A stretch of DNA of 64,000 bases from Mytilus trossulus (taxonomy: Eukaryota; Mollusca; Bivalvia; Mytilida; Mytilidae): contig NC_086374.1 of NCBI RefSeq assembly GCF_036588685.1, positions 89,460,059 through 89,524,058 of the forward strand, given 5' to 3'. This document shows, in pieces, positions 37,701-49,369 of this stretch. The translations under genes were made by a program, and so were the position numbers. Every line of letters starts with the position of its first letter. Position 1 is the first letter of the stretch. The notes under the pieces are model-generated. The model searched no databases and was not told the DNA's origin. It saw only the letters and a program-made list of their open reading frames with translations.

Positions 37701-40700
37701 TTACATCTCTGAAATTTATTTCCATAAATATTATCTTTTGTTTTTCTCTGTTCCTAGTCCTGATAATATATCATGTGGTTTTCTATCTTCGCATTGTGAT
37801 TGATTGATTGATTGATTAGTATGCTATAGTTACACAGAAGTTTTAAACAAATAACAAATAATACTATCAATATAATACAATTTTTTAAGGTTAATTTTAT
37901 ATATTTTATAATTGTTTTTCAGACAATGCGGCTCAGGTGTACACGAAGTTCATTAAAAGGAAATCATTTATGGCCATTATGAACGCAGAAGTATCTGTTG
38001 ATTCTTTCTTTGCATTAAGGTAAAACTGAAATATTACATTAGCAATACAAAAAAAGACGAGATAACTGATGTCGCCCTTCATTCAATTTAGATCAGGCTA
38101 ATACTTAAATTGCAATTACAGTATACACCGTTTAAAGTTTTAAAGTAGACGAGACGATCAGGTCACTTTATATTCTCTTTAATTTGAAAATCAAAAAGTA
38201 TCTAGAAAACTACGAAATCGTATCCTACAGATGATTACAAGGCATTAGTCTGTCGGATGTCTATTTTTATATTCGAAAACTTTGTCTAACATAATTGCTT
38301 TTTTTTTTATTTCTTTGTCTTATTTTACAATCATGTCAATTACATTTAGATAAGGAGAATTTTACATAGAAGATGATGTTCCTAAGATGTCATTTTGTGT
38401 AAGGTCTTGGTTGATAACACCTTTTTATCTATTTCAGATCATAAAGATTTTGCCCTTTTTTTTTATAAAACATACACCAAAGATGGTCAAATCTCAAATG
38501 AAGTATTATATATATTTATCAAAATACATTAACAATTTGAATGGTTTTTTTCGGGTAAAGGGGAGATAAGCGAATTTGAACAATTATAAATCGCACATTA
38601 AATTTTCAACAACAGGTGGGAAATACGGTTGAAATAGAACAAAAGAATCAAAGCTCTTTATAAGATAAGGCGAAAATTGCTAACTGTAATGTTTACCATA
38701 GTAACAAACATTTAAAAATTTAATAGAAACAAACGCAATGACAATGTTCTGCTCAATTACCAAGTGTTTTATTTTAAAAAAGACCATTTGCATAAGTTTT
38801 CAATTCATGTATTACATAGTTAAGCAGAACAGTTAGATATCAAGTCGACGAAATGGGTATCTATCAAGTTGGATGCAGAAAATGCATAACTTCCGATTTA
38901 CAAAAAAAATTTACCGCGGATGCAGAATATATCAATCTATAAGTTCAATATTTTTCGTGTCTTTTTCCAATATGTGACTCAAGAACAAAATCCAAAAAAT
39001 GGGTAACAATTGTATCAAAAAGAGAAAATCGAGAGCACGTTTTATGTTAGAGCGTGTTTGAGTTGAATATTTTGTCTTGAAAACGTATAAAGCAAGAGTA
39101 TTTGTTACATCATGCGGCTTCATATTCTATCATTAAACAAGGCTACAGGTTCACTTTATAACATGTGTTCGAATAGCTATTTTTTCACTAAAAGTACTTG
39201 ACGAAAGCCTCTAAAGTTGGATGTTATAAATGCATGTCTTCGAAAAGAAAAACGTTTTTCTGTTTGATAATTAAGGTTTATAGTCTTCAACCACTGAATT
39301 TTTTTAGTCTGCCTTTCCACGAATTATTTAATTAGATTTTTTATTCATTTTTATGAATTTTCGAAAAGTCCACCTGACCACCGTTCAGACAATTATTTTA
39401 AGTTGACTCAATGCAAACATGAACATTTACTGATGCTTAATTACTATAAGATACACTTGTCTTTCAAAAAACAACTGACATATTAGGATAGTAATGGTGC
39501 TTTGTGGATAAATGTATCGGTTTTCCAGAGCAAAATTGGCAGCCAATTTCTACGATTGTAAAAATGAACTGGCGTAATCGGGAAATGATTTTCACAAAGT
39601 AGAATCCTGACTGTACACACGTCCGATAGTTACACTATAAAAGGAATGTGTATAGTTACATCTAAACTTGGGCGTCTCTTTTTAGTATTTTAAATATTTA
39701 ATTGATTGAGATTGATAATAATAATTATATATTTTGCAGTGGTACCTTATTGGCATATTTGATACTCCAACAACTGCAGAAACAAAAGAGCGTCTTAAAG
39801 CTTAATTGGTTTATGTTCTACTTTCATCGGTTTTGGAGGTTGGTATGATATATTTTACAGAACACGTCTGTGTTGACACGAATTATCATTGCTATGGTCA
39901 TAATTATAAATCAACTGTAAACAAAACTTTGCATTATAATACTAAGGATTTTCTACCTCAGGAACAAATAACCTAAGATGTATCTGGCAAAACTTTTAAG
40001 AATATTTGGTTCTCAATGCTCATTTTAACACATTTTGAGCGTCAATAATGAGTCTTTTGTAGACGAAACGCGCGTCTGGCTCAAGTAATTACTTTCAATC
40101 GAGTTTATTCATACATTAACGGATTAGGTTTTTCGTCAGGTTAAAAAATCATCGGCATCAGCACCTCTACACAAGGTTTCGGTAAAATATTTTGTCTGTT
40201 AGAAATTTTTGAAATCAACTATTTGGTTAGATACCTAAACTCTACATATACAAATAGCTTTAGGAGGGCAAAATGAATAAACTAGGGTCAAAACCTCTAT
40301 TGCATGATAGCTTGACAGATGATTCTAGACACAAAAGTACATCATTAAATATTGTATGTAGTACTATGTATCAAATTTGATAGATGTTAGTGACGATAAA
40401 GACAATCATTTTCTCAAATCAATAACTTAAACCAACTATTCAAGTACTGAAAAGTTCAAAATTAGACTAATTTAAACTAAAGTCGAAAAAATATAGACCA
40501 GACATGACAGGATACATTTCTATTCTTTCTTTTTATTTTCTAGATTGACTCCACCATATATGCTCGTTCTGATGGTATTTACAGGACTCTATCCCTATCT
40601 AGGCAGTGGTCCGTTTTGGAGTGACAGTAGAAAATCACCAGATAATTGTCACACAAACTGGTGGTATAACCTCTTATACATCAACAACTTTAACAAAGAA

Positions 40701-43700
40701 TCAAATGAGGTCAGTAAATCAGGCGAAAATAACGAAAATTATTATTTTCATAATTTTTTTTAAAGGTTAAGATCACAGAAAAAAACCTTTCTCATCCAAG
40801 CAATCGATATATTGTAACAAATTATTCAGAACATAACAATTTCCATCTGATGTATATATCTCCTTTTATACATTTGTCAAATAAACCATATATCCAGGCG
40901 AAAACCAAAGAAAATGTTTCACTCTGATTACATTAATAAGTTTTGCAATTGTTGAGTGAGTTAATTTAATTAGATTACTTCATCAATTATTCCTAATTAA
41001 ATTATCGTTATTATTGTCCTTACAGTTAAGGCATTTAAGATAGTTTTTTCTTTCCTTTTCAGTGTTTTGGTTGGGCTTGGTATTTAGCAAATGACATGCA
41101 GTTTTTTGTAATCAGTCCTATCATCTTGATTCCTATGTATTAGTAAGTAAATGTTTTAAAGATATCTATGAGATTCATGTTAAACAATACTATTTCTAGT
41201 AACCATCCCTCAAACGTCGGGTATTGTCAATCTGGCAATAACTTATCTTAACATATACTTAGACTAAAAAAAAATATGATTTTTACTATACCATAATAGC
41301 ATTAAATTGACGTAAATTCCATATTTTTCGAATTGATGCCAAACGGGCAGATATGAAAAGTTTATTTCATGCTTCGATTTTTATCACATGTTTTTCCGTA
41401 ACGTTATCGCATGGTATTCCGGTGATACTCGGCAAATTTCAGGAAAATACACTTCAATGGTACATTTTCAGAGAAAAACATTACAAGTAAGGGTACAAAA
41501 CAAAACAACTCATAAATCAAATATAAATTGACAACACCATGGATAAAAATGAAAAAGACAAACAGACAAACAATAGTACACACAATACAACATAGAAAAC
41601 TAAAGAATAAGCAGCACGAACCCTACCAAAAACTAAGGGTGATCTCAGGTGCTCCGGAAGGTCCTGCTCCACATGAGGCACCCGTCGTGTTGCTCGTGTT
41701 ATAACAAATCCGGTAAATAGTTTGATTCGGTAATCGATAATATCATTATTTGTATTCTTTATTTAGTTCTAAAATAGCAGGAACAGTCGTGACGGGTGTA
41801 ATGTGGTTAGGATGTGCCATAGCAACAGGACTTGTGTCCAGACATTTTGATCTCCAAACCTCTCAAAAAGGGTATGTTGAGGTGTATATGACTTTCAAAG
41901 TTAAATCATTTCCTTTTTTTATAAATCAGAGTGTTGTTGTAAAACAATTTCATTTTTCTAAAAAAAAAAAAAAAGGTTTTTGCCTATATAACTCAAGGTG
42001 TAATTTTAGTACACAATGATGTGAAATATAAACATGATTTATGCTATTAATCAGATGTTGAAGTATATGTAAAGGCCACAGTAGGATACCGGTGTTCCAA
42101 AGTCATAAATAAATTCAGAGAAAGAAATACGGTTACAAACTAAATCTGAAGGAAACACATCACTTATAAGAGAAAAACAAATGAACAACAGGATCACTGA
42201 AGTGAACTAAAACAACCGCCAACAAACATAGACACGAACTATCTGATAATAACTACCATATTCCTGACTAAGAACAGGAAATTTTTATCTTTCCCCTCGC
42301 TACTCTCTTGGAACCGTTTCCGTATATGGAGCATACTCCTATATATAAAGTCAGTATAGTGTGAACGTATCAATTGAGGTATGTAAACACCATACCACGG
42401 AGCAGATGTTAAATTTCGCTAATCAAAAGCAAATTATTTGCAAAAAAGCTTTCACTGTATAAAAAGAAATAAGTAGGTGAGATACGGGTAACAATGAGAC
42501 AATTATCCATCCAAGTCACAATGTGTTAAACTAACACAAATATAGGTCAAAGTACGTTCTTCAACACGGATTCTTGGCTCACACCGAACAGCAAGCTATA
42601 AAAGGCGTCAAGTGCACTTGTATAAAACGATGCAAACGGTTAAAACCAACGGTATAATCTATGTAATAACGAGAAACGAGAAACACTTATGAACCACATC
42701 AACAAACGACAACTAATGAACATCAGAATTCCTGACTTGGGACTGGTGCAAACGATTGCAGCTTTTTCAAGCGTTTTAATGGTACCAAACAGTTACGCTC
42801 ATCTGAAACAATAGTGTAACATCACAACATAGAAAGACACACTATAAAATGTCCATCAAAATAGCTTAACCCAATCAAAAGACACATTAACACAAGTGAG
42901 CATTCACTTTACAGATAAATTTGATCTATGATACAATGTCAACACTAAATCAATAAAATAAAATAAGCTAAAACAGTACATGTTCTATAGTTAATATTAT
43001 ATATTATATATACAGACCACACAGTGATGATTATTTCAACCAGTATTATCAACGACCTTACACTCGCATTGGACCATATCTAGTCGGTATGTTCTGTGGT
43101 TTCCTCCTATACCAAACTAAGTGTAGATGTAAGATAAATAAGGTGAGTACATAGAAAAAAATCGGTCCGTTTTTCTGTTCGATATGTAATGCTTTCTATC
43201 GATTTAATGTGTTAAGCCTTTTTTATATGGCTTTTTCCTGTAGTACTATTACGCCACTGTCCAAAGTTAAGGGAGGGTTTAGCGCTCGCGACATGTTTTA
43301 TCCATCACATCTGTTATGTGCCTGTCCTAAGCCAGGAGCATGTAGTAGTAGTTGTTATCATAATTGTTTATCTTGTATTATTTTGTAATGAATTAAGTCG
43401 TTAGTTTTTCTCAATTAAATTGATTTATATTTTTTATTATGTCGGATCCTTTTATAGCCCAGATCTTTTTATAGCCGACAATATTGGATTTTTGCATTGG
43501 TGCATTTCAAGTATGTGTTTAGGTTAATCAGACAACAACTTAATAACACTTTAAGACATGAAAAGACTTCTGACATGTTCTGAGTGCAACAAATGGTCCG
43601 CAACAATGAAAGATGTATACGACCCGATAAATTGCTGATCATTCTCAATCTGCACAAACATGGCGGTTTGTAAAAACAATTGCGTCTAAAGTGTAATAAA

Positions 43701-46700
43701 AAGGTAATGTTTTCTGTTTCAGTACCTTAACTTGGTACTATGGGCAGTTTTTACCGCAATTGCCAGTGCAGCGCTATATGGTGTCTACAGAGATTATAAT
43801 GGTCATCCGTTTTCAACTGATCTTGCAGCTACTTTCAACACTTTACACAGAACTGCATGGAGTCTTGGTGTTTGTTGGGTTATATTTGCATGCGCAACAG
43901 GAAATGGAGGTTTGTTAGCAATTAAGTAATGGTTATAATAGGGTCTATACTGTTTTGTTAAGAATGGAAAATTCGAAAACACAATGCTGTAAACCAAATT
44001 ATCTTCGCGGATACTTTATTTCGCGTTTAGCCCTTTCAAGCCCATTTCGTGTCGATTTAGTTTAACGGTTCTCAAATTTACTTGATGTAGTTAAGTAAGG
44101 ACAAATCCAAGTTTTAAATCATTCCAAACGATTCATATTTGCGATATTATTCTTCACGCGAAAGTCACTAACGAAAATTAGTTGGTTACACATATAGACA
44201 GAAAGAAATAGAAATAGATATATATAATTATATCCTCTAAGGTTTAAGTTTAAACAGGAAAACCTGAAATATTGATTTGTAATAATCAATAATTGCTTTT
44301 ATATCAAATTTATATGAAATTGAAATACCAATTAAAGTCGTCTTCGTGTATTCAAATATAAAATATACAACAAAAACGAGTTTGAGTTTTCAAAAGAGGA
44401 GGAATATCGACAGTCACTGATTTTGAAATGATATTTCAGCTCATAACTATACAACATTTAATTTTTGCAGTTTTAAGTTTCGAAGAACAATAATGGATGT
44501 TTTGATAAACTTGATGTGTTTCCTTCCAGTACGAAATACACCTGACACTCATGAATTAGTTCCGTCATTTCTCACCCTTTTGGATAGTCGGGCGTTCCAG
44601 ATCAGCTCATGTCCGATAACATTATATCAGTATTACAAGAATTTAAAAATGTTCAACGCTATACAATATACCATTGAAGCTGGTATCCCTAAAGCATTGG
44701 TCCGCAACTGTTACCATTTTGTCATTTTTTTAGTTAATTTCCTTTTTTTTAATTTTCTTCGGAGTTCAGTATTTTTGTGATATTACTTTATATATATATA
44801 CATATACAATTGATACGTTTGTAAATAAAAATCATCATTGCTTACTTTTTTTTGTAGGAATAATTAACACCATTTTGTCATGGAAAGCTTTTGTACCTTT
44901 GGGCAAATTAACTTACTGTGCCTACTTAGTTCATCCTATTGTAATTTTCTACTATTTTGGGTCAAGGAGGAAGCTTATTCATGTCGATACTCATATAATT
45001 GTAAGTCATGTTTAATATTTTATATCAGTCTTTTCTGCATTAACTCACACAAAAGAGCATTTTATCGTCATGAAATACGGACAACGAAATAAACTATTCG
45101 TTTGTTAAACGCGGCTTGGATCGGTGTCAAAATATATAAGATGCTACACAATTATATAATATATATTGCAACCACTATGTACGATTTCATAAACTAATAA
45201 GTCGCTCCAAAAAAAGATGGTCTTCAATACAGTTTGGTTTATTATCCACTGGCATTTTCACTGCAGAGAAAGAAACATGTTCACCTTTATACACACCTTT
45301 AAACGTACATAAACGACGTGCATGCATAGAGAGCACAAGGTCTCGGGTAATAAATGGTGCATTTTCAAAATAAAAAAATTATATCTGCGACCGAATGATT
45401 GACCATAGTTATCAAAAGTACCAGGATTCTAATTTTAAACGCCAGACGCGCGTTTCGTCTACATAAGACTCATCAGTGACGCTCAGATCAAAATAGTTAA
45501 AAAGCCAAACAAATACGTAAGTGCAAACAAGTGCTAAGAGGGTGGATATCAAAAGGGAATTCAAACAGTAGGTGGAAAAAAACTGACAACGCCATGACTT
45601 AAAAAGGAGAAAAAAAGCAAAACAAACAACAGCATACAAAAAAAACAATAAAAAAACGAAGAATAAGTAATACAAAAGTGAACTTATATTTTAGGCACAA
45701 AATTGGTATTATGTTATACGCATAATGTTGCATGCTCCATGCACAAAAGTTGATCCAGAAAATGTTCAGAGAGAAATTATAAAATAAACACTACAAACGT
45801 TTTATGATCATCTTCAAGGAAACTTTGACCGATAAGATACATGTAGGTCTGTCTCTCAACTCACTAACGAAATGTATTTCGTAGTAGTGTTAATAAGTCT
45901 ACAGCTTTCGATTTTGTCATTTGATTAGGAAATTTTGTTTTGAATTTTCTTCGGAGTTTATTGACCGTTGATTGGCCGTTATGGAATAACTGTTTCACAC
46001 ATATCGGATATCTTCCTTACGTCGTAACTACAACCCCCTTCCCTTTCATGAATGTGACTTACCGAATTAAACTATTTACCGAATTTGTTATCACCTAAGC
46101 AACACGATGGGTGCCACATGTGGAGTAGGATCTGCTTACCCTTCGGGAGCACTTGAGATCATCCTTTGTTTTTGGTTGGTTTCGTGTTGCATATTCTTTA
46201 GTTTTCTTTGTTGTGTTATGTGTACTATTGTTTGTCTGTTTGTCTTTTTTTCATTTTTAGCTATGGCGTTGTCAGTTTATTTTCGATTTATAAGTTTGAC
46301 TGTACCTCTGGTATCTTTCGTCCCTCTTTTAGTATTTTTGTGATGCTTTTTTTCTAATGATATCAGAACAGTCGTCTAATCTATAATTGCCAAGTGCCTT
46401 CCCGATTGTGGCATTTACTAAATGTGGATTTACTTTACGGGTGCTGCATGCATGGAAGAACACTCTTTCCTTGTCGATACATCTGGCCTTGAAGTCATAA
46501 AACTTTCGGGTCAGTCTTTTGTACTCAAACTCCAAAGCAACCAATAAAACTTTGCCCAGTGCTCGGAGACAAATATCATGCTCGAAATATTGAATTCACC
46601 ATTTTCAATGGTTAATTTTGGAGTTTGAGTACAAAAGACTGACCCGAAAGTTTTAAGACTTCAAGGCCTGGTCTCGCGCCTGTTGGCGTTCATGCAATAC

Positions 46701-46986
46701 CATTGTATGTTATTTTTCTACTTTGATTTGTTTTAGGGGTTTTTTTTCGTCCATTTATGTGTTTTAAACATCTGTAAACTAGTGTTGTCAATTTTTATTA
46801 ATGAGCCATTTGTAAAAAATGAGGAAATTATATAAAACTAAATTACATGTTTTGTCTCAATAGATTTATGAATACCTTGGAAATCTCGTATTAGCATATG
46901 CCTGTGCCTTTGTTGCGTCGCTAGCATTTGAAGCTCCTATGATGGGATTAGAAAAGGTTATATTCAGACGGGGTGAAAAGAAGTGA
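31383..46986 (+). CDS. NRF-6-like membrane acyltransferase, copy A (15 exons, 751 aa)
   Basis: Nose-resistant-to-fluoxetine-6 family: extracellular NRF domain plus multi-pass acyltransferase-3 domain. Exons: 31383-31773, 32703-32854, 33446-33536, 34420-34513, 36134-36366, 36638-36805, 37923-38019, 39740-39838, 40544-40709, 41063-41142, 41767-41871, 43016-43142, 43723-43909, 44858-45000, 46864-46986. All junctions are GT/AG with compatible phases (2256 nt with stop). A signal peptide is followed by NRF-domain marks: QSKPWALS near 130, LGDYDECL, GKYC, GICVPSSC. A TM near 243-260 leads to a polar, charged linker (about 265-318). Then come YTPG, LSFSVYTN, NGIRFISMSWVILGH (His367, the likely catalytic histidine), MNAEVSVDSFF, FYFHRFWRLTPPYM, PYLGSGPFW, WWYNLLYINN, PYTRIGPYLVG (570-583), LGKLTYCAYLVHP, and a final FEAP-x-x-x-LEK motif before a basic tail. 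Worm homologues affect drug and lipid uptake; the substrate here is unknown. A TATAAAT lies 42 nt before the ATG; a second in-frame ATG lies three codons downstream of the chosen start. Confidence 0.93.
32099..32236. repeat. Inverted-repeat miniature element, GTCATAAAACTTTC family
   Basis: Left arm GGCCTTGCGGTCATAAAACT and right arm GTTTTATGACTTCAACCCC are complementary with mismatches. It resembles 46485-46668. In intron 1 of NRF-6-like A. Confidence 0.6.
33665..33880 (-). repeat. Dispersed repeat with hammerhead-like core
   Basis: On the minus strand: AGGTAGAAAAGCC-type start reversed, GAGCGTCA, CTGATGA, GTCTTTTGTAGAC, GAAA, CGCGCGTCTGGCG, then TAAAT and AATCCTGGTA. Relatives lie at 30345, 35815, 39940, 45415 and 60755, in both orientations. 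In intron 3 of NRF-6-like A. Confidence 0.75.
34590..34895. repeat. Dispersed repeat copy (CATACCACATCTTC family)
   Basis: GACCTGTCCTAAGTTAGGAA, TTATAGCTTGCTGTTCG and CTCATACCACATCTTC recur at 43227-43480, 55120-55240 and, inverted, at 42478-42790 and 51440-51760. In intron 4 of copy A. Confidence 0.65.
35040..35165 (+). repeat. Dispersed repeat copy (ATATGACAGTTGTTGTCCAT family)
   Basis: Same order of blocks as at 281-400, 56097-56222 and 58880-59008: GTCATGAATATGACAGTTG, TTTGATGTGTTTTAGC, GCCATTTGATTAGGG and TTTGAATTTTCCTC. Confidence 0.65.
35815..35990 (+). repeat. Decayed copy of the hammerhead-like dispersed repeat
   Basis: GTCTTTTGTAGACGAAAAGC is kept but the CTGATGA block has become TTTATGA, so the core is broken. 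In intron 4 of copy A, opposite in orientation to the copy at 33665. Confidence 0.65.
36638..36805 (+). CDS. NRF-6-like A, exon 6: catalytic-histidine exon
   Basis: Encodes residues about 321-376. It carries SFSVYTNIEKIL and then NGIRFISMSWVILGH. The histidine at about 367, at the end of the first acyltransferase helix, matches the family's conserved histidine. The exon is 168 bp in both tandem genes. Confidence 0.9.
38020..39739. other. Intron 7 of NRF-6-like A, no recognised element
   Basis: 1.7 kb of AT-rich sequence. I see no repeat copy, inverted repeat or coding frame worth naming. Confidence 0.4.
39940..40100 (+). repeat. Decayed copy of the hammerhead-like dispersed repeat
   Basis: GAGCGTCA, ATAATGA (core altered from CTGATGA), GTCTTTTGTAGACGAAACGC and GCGTCTGG are visible. 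The upstream half, CTACCTCAGGAACAAATAAC, also matches the family. In intron 8 of copy A. Confidence 0.7.
41500..41735 (+). repeat. Dispersed repeat, fullest copy of the GACAACACCATGG family
   Basis: AACTCATAAATCAA, GACAACACCATGG, GAATAAGCAGCACGAACCC, GGTGATCTCAGGTGCTCCGG, GAGGCACCCGTCGTGTTG in order. Fragments recur at 4730, 21028, 26310 (inverted), 45560 and 46060 (inverted). In intron 10 of copy A. Confidence 0.65.
42070..42790 (+). repeat. Two adjacent dispersed repeat fragments in intron 11 of copy A
   Basis: 42070-42260 (GGTTACAAACTAAATCTGAA, AACACATCACTTATAAGAG) recurs at 62620-62720. 42478-42790 (ACAATGAGACAATTATCCAT, CCTGACTTGGGACTGG) recurs at 51440-51760 and, inverted, at 34590 and 43227. 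Confidence 0.6.
43016..43142 (+). CDS. NRF-6-like A, exon 12: PYTRIGPYLVG motif
   Basis: Encodes residues about 559-601, with the family's hallmark PYTRIGPYLVG at the start of a helix, then a basic, cysteine-containing loop (KCRCKINK). Phase 0 at the 3' end. Confidence 0.9.
45415..45680 (-). repeat. Dispersed repeat with intact hammerhead-like core, then a second repeat
   Basis: Minus strand: GAGCGTCA, CTGATGA, GTCTTATGTAGAC, GAAA, CGCGCGTCTGGCG, TTT. From about 45545 a fragment of the GACAACGCCATGAC family follows. In intron 14 of copy A. Confidence 0.75.
46485..46668. mobile_element. Near-palindromic miniature element
   Basis: Arms of about 53 bp, beginning GGCCTTGAAGTCATAAAACT and ending in the near-exact complement (AGTTTTAAGACTTCAAGGCC), enclose a short centre. 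It would fold into one long hairpin. A relative is at 32099-32236. Intron 14 of copy A. Confidence 0.75.
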
Positions 46987-47244
46987 AGCAAATGTGACGT
47001 TTATTTATTTCAAAATAGTGATTGTCGAACTAAAAACAGATTTTAATTTGTATATTGGAAACACATTTAGTATTGTTTACGTTTGGTATTTCAAATATAT
47101 GTGGGTTTTATTTTGTATTTGTTTAACTGACAGGGTTAAAAAAAATGGTTCCAATGTATATCAGGAGAAATTAAATATGTTATGTTGTTCTATGCTACAC
47201 ATCATGATACAGTATTGTAAATTGTATTTAAATTCCATGTGTAA

Positions 47245-47257
47245 AATAAAGAATAAA
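47245..47257 (+). promoter_or_regulatory. Two polyadenylation signals for NRF-6-like A
   Basis: AATAAA occurs at 47245-47250 and again at 47252-47257, about 260 nt after the stop codon of copy A. Two adjacent signals suit a real 3' UTR end. Confidence 0.5.
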
Positions 47258-47789
47258 GATAATATTGGTGTCATAATTTTAATGAACTGTTTTTATGATC
47301 CGCCTTTTCGAAGCATTACAAGACGTGATTAAACATAAAACTTTATTTTTAATTCTCATATGTTAGTGTAAACACAGTTTTTCGGTTGTGTTTGTGTTGC
47401 TCAAATTTCGATGTTATTTAGACTTAGTCTATTGTTTGTCATTTGGTAGTTGTCCTTTTTCTCCGTGGCATTGCACTATCCATTTTGTATCTTCGCCCTC
47501 TCTTTTCTAACATTTAAATTGTTTTCCGCTTCGTATTCCTTACATGATATTACCATATATGTGACATCTCTTATCTTAAGTAACCGTATATGTTACATCA
47601 TGAAAGTTTTGGCATTTCGTTTCGTATTCCTTACCTTTAGTAACCGTATAAATGGCATCATGATATTTTGACTAACATAGTATAATCATTGCCAATGGAC
47701 GTAAAGCAACCAACAATCAATCAATCAATGTAGTATAATCATGTGTTTAAAAATGTGATTTTGAATGTGCCTTTGGTTTCTTTCGCCTA

Positions 47790-48250
47790 TCTTTTCGGAT
47801 TTCAAATATTTGGCTTTGAGCGTTCCTGATGAAGGTAAATCCAGAAAAGCGTTTCGGACGCAATAAATTATAAAACGTGTTGTTTTCCATTTTTTACATC
47901 ACTGGGTCGATACCTCTGCCGGTGGACTATCAGTCCCCGAGGGTATCATCAGCTCAGAAGTCTGTACTTCGGTACTGACATGATTTAACAAACTTTACTA
48001 AAATTGTCTGTTTATAAATTTTTGAAATTATTATGAAACTAAGGTTTCAACTCCCTCAGGCAAAGTTGGCTTTAGACGAATTTGGCTATTTATTTTAGGT
48101 ATTTTTTACATATAGCTCTTCAACGATTTTCGGTACTTGTACATCTTCGGATTTCAAATATTTGGCTTTGAGCGTTCCTGATTAAGGTAAATCCAGAAAA
48201 GCGCTTCGGACGCAATAAATTATAAAACGTGTTGTTTTCCATTTTTTTTT
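47790..48250 (+). repeat. Pair of direct repeats enclosing a third repeat
   Basis: 47790-47896 and 48143-48250 both read TCGGATTTCAAATATTTGGC, GAGCGTTCCTGAT(G/T)AAGG, TCCAGAAAAGCG and CAATAAATTATAAAACGTG. Between them, GTCGATACCTCTGCCGGTGG and AGTCCCCGAGGGTATCATCA look like another dispersed unit. Confidence 0.75.
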
Positions 48251-48733
48251 TATATGTCCAACTATAGTAAAACAGCATACTGAATGAGTGACAATATTTA
48301 CAATTGTAATATTATGAAATAAAATTCACGGCTACTTGAGGAGAATCGAAATTTCAGAGAAAATTAAGCGGCATGATATTTAAAGCAGTGTGGAAAATTG
48401 AGTTTGAAAACCCTAGGTCACTACTACGACTAACTTGGTAAAGACACTGTGCAAATCGTACATCCATATAGGCAACTAATTTTTCGCCACTTGTCTCACA
48501 TCAATTCGTATTCCGATAAGGAAACCCGTGAAGTAGAATAGAAACTTGAAGACACTGTATATGTATGTTACAGTTGACAAAACCGCTCACTATGAAAAGT
48601 CTTTCTCATCCAATTTCAATACAAAAATGACACTGCTTGGTATTAACGTCGGAAACGCATTGTCCCTATTCTAGATTCTCGATCAGCTGTACTGGGCCTC
48701 AACTCTCGAGCCAGTTATTAACACTATAATAAA

Positions 48734-48850
48734 GAGTTATTGCATGAATATTAGGGAATATTGTCCCAAGTAGAATTTTATATTGCACGAGCTTGCGAGT
48801 GCAATATATCTTCTACGAGGGACAATATTCCCCAACATTCATGTAATAAC
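48734..48850. repeat. Palindromic element, arms ~54 bp
   Basis: GAGTTATTGCATGAATATTA and GGGAATATTGTCCC in the left arm are mirrored by GGGACAATATTCCCCAACAT and ATGTAATAAC in the right. The centre is about GCACGAGCTTGCGAGTGC. A foldback-type miniature element about 500 bp upstream of copy B. Confidence 0.75.
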
Positions 48851-49116
48851 CATTTTAATGTATAGCAATATACAATTTAAAAGTATAAATTAGTTTAAAC
48901 TAAAATTTTGTCGTTGATGATGTCATGAACTTTGAAGATTTATTACACTAGTGCAATATTAAAATTTATTGCACGCTAATTTTTTGTTACTTTCTGTGGG
49001 AAATATTATATTGCTTTACAGTAATATAATTTTTGGCATAATATTGAATGCATATCATATTGCAATACCTATTTTTAGTTACATATCCAAACCACGATAA
49101 ACGCTAATGAGTAACA

Positions 49117-49126
49117 TATATATAAA
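49117..49126 (+). promoter_or_regulatory. Possible TATA box of NRF-6-like B
   Basis: TATATATAAA followed by CAAG stands about 245 nt before the copy B start codon. In such AT-rich DNA this is weak evidence; it is listed because the spacing would give a moderate 5' UTR. Confidence 0.25.
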
Positions 49127-49369
49127 CAAGTCTACCGAATAAGAACTATAAAGTGACCTTATTAAGACATACCAAGATATCCAAGATACTTTGTATGATT
49201 CACAACGCTTTATCAGTTAGGGTCAAGCTATCTCATAAGATGTTGTGAAATAGTTTGATCAATAATATTTGGAAACTTATGTCGCTGTACAGTAGTTATC
49301 TGATCTTTTATTTTCTTCATCATAGCTGATGTAGTTGTATTTATCAAAGAGATAAAAAAATATTTAAAA

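Larger units (their letters stand above)
46987..49369. other. Spacer between the two NRF-6-like genes
   Basis: Contains the 3' UTR of copy A to about 47275, two direct ~105-bp repeats (47790-47896 and 48143-48250), a ~117-bp palindrome (48734-48850) and AT-rich sequence with a possible TATA box. No extra gene. Confidence 0.6.

Noticed and set aside
37441-37725. Glutamine-rich minus-strand frame
   Set aside because: Produced by a TTGTTG-type simple repeat in intron 6 of NRF-6-like A.
46107-46343. 78-codon plus-strand frame rich in Phe and Cys
   Set aside because: Lies in an inverted copy of the 41500-type dispersed repeat.
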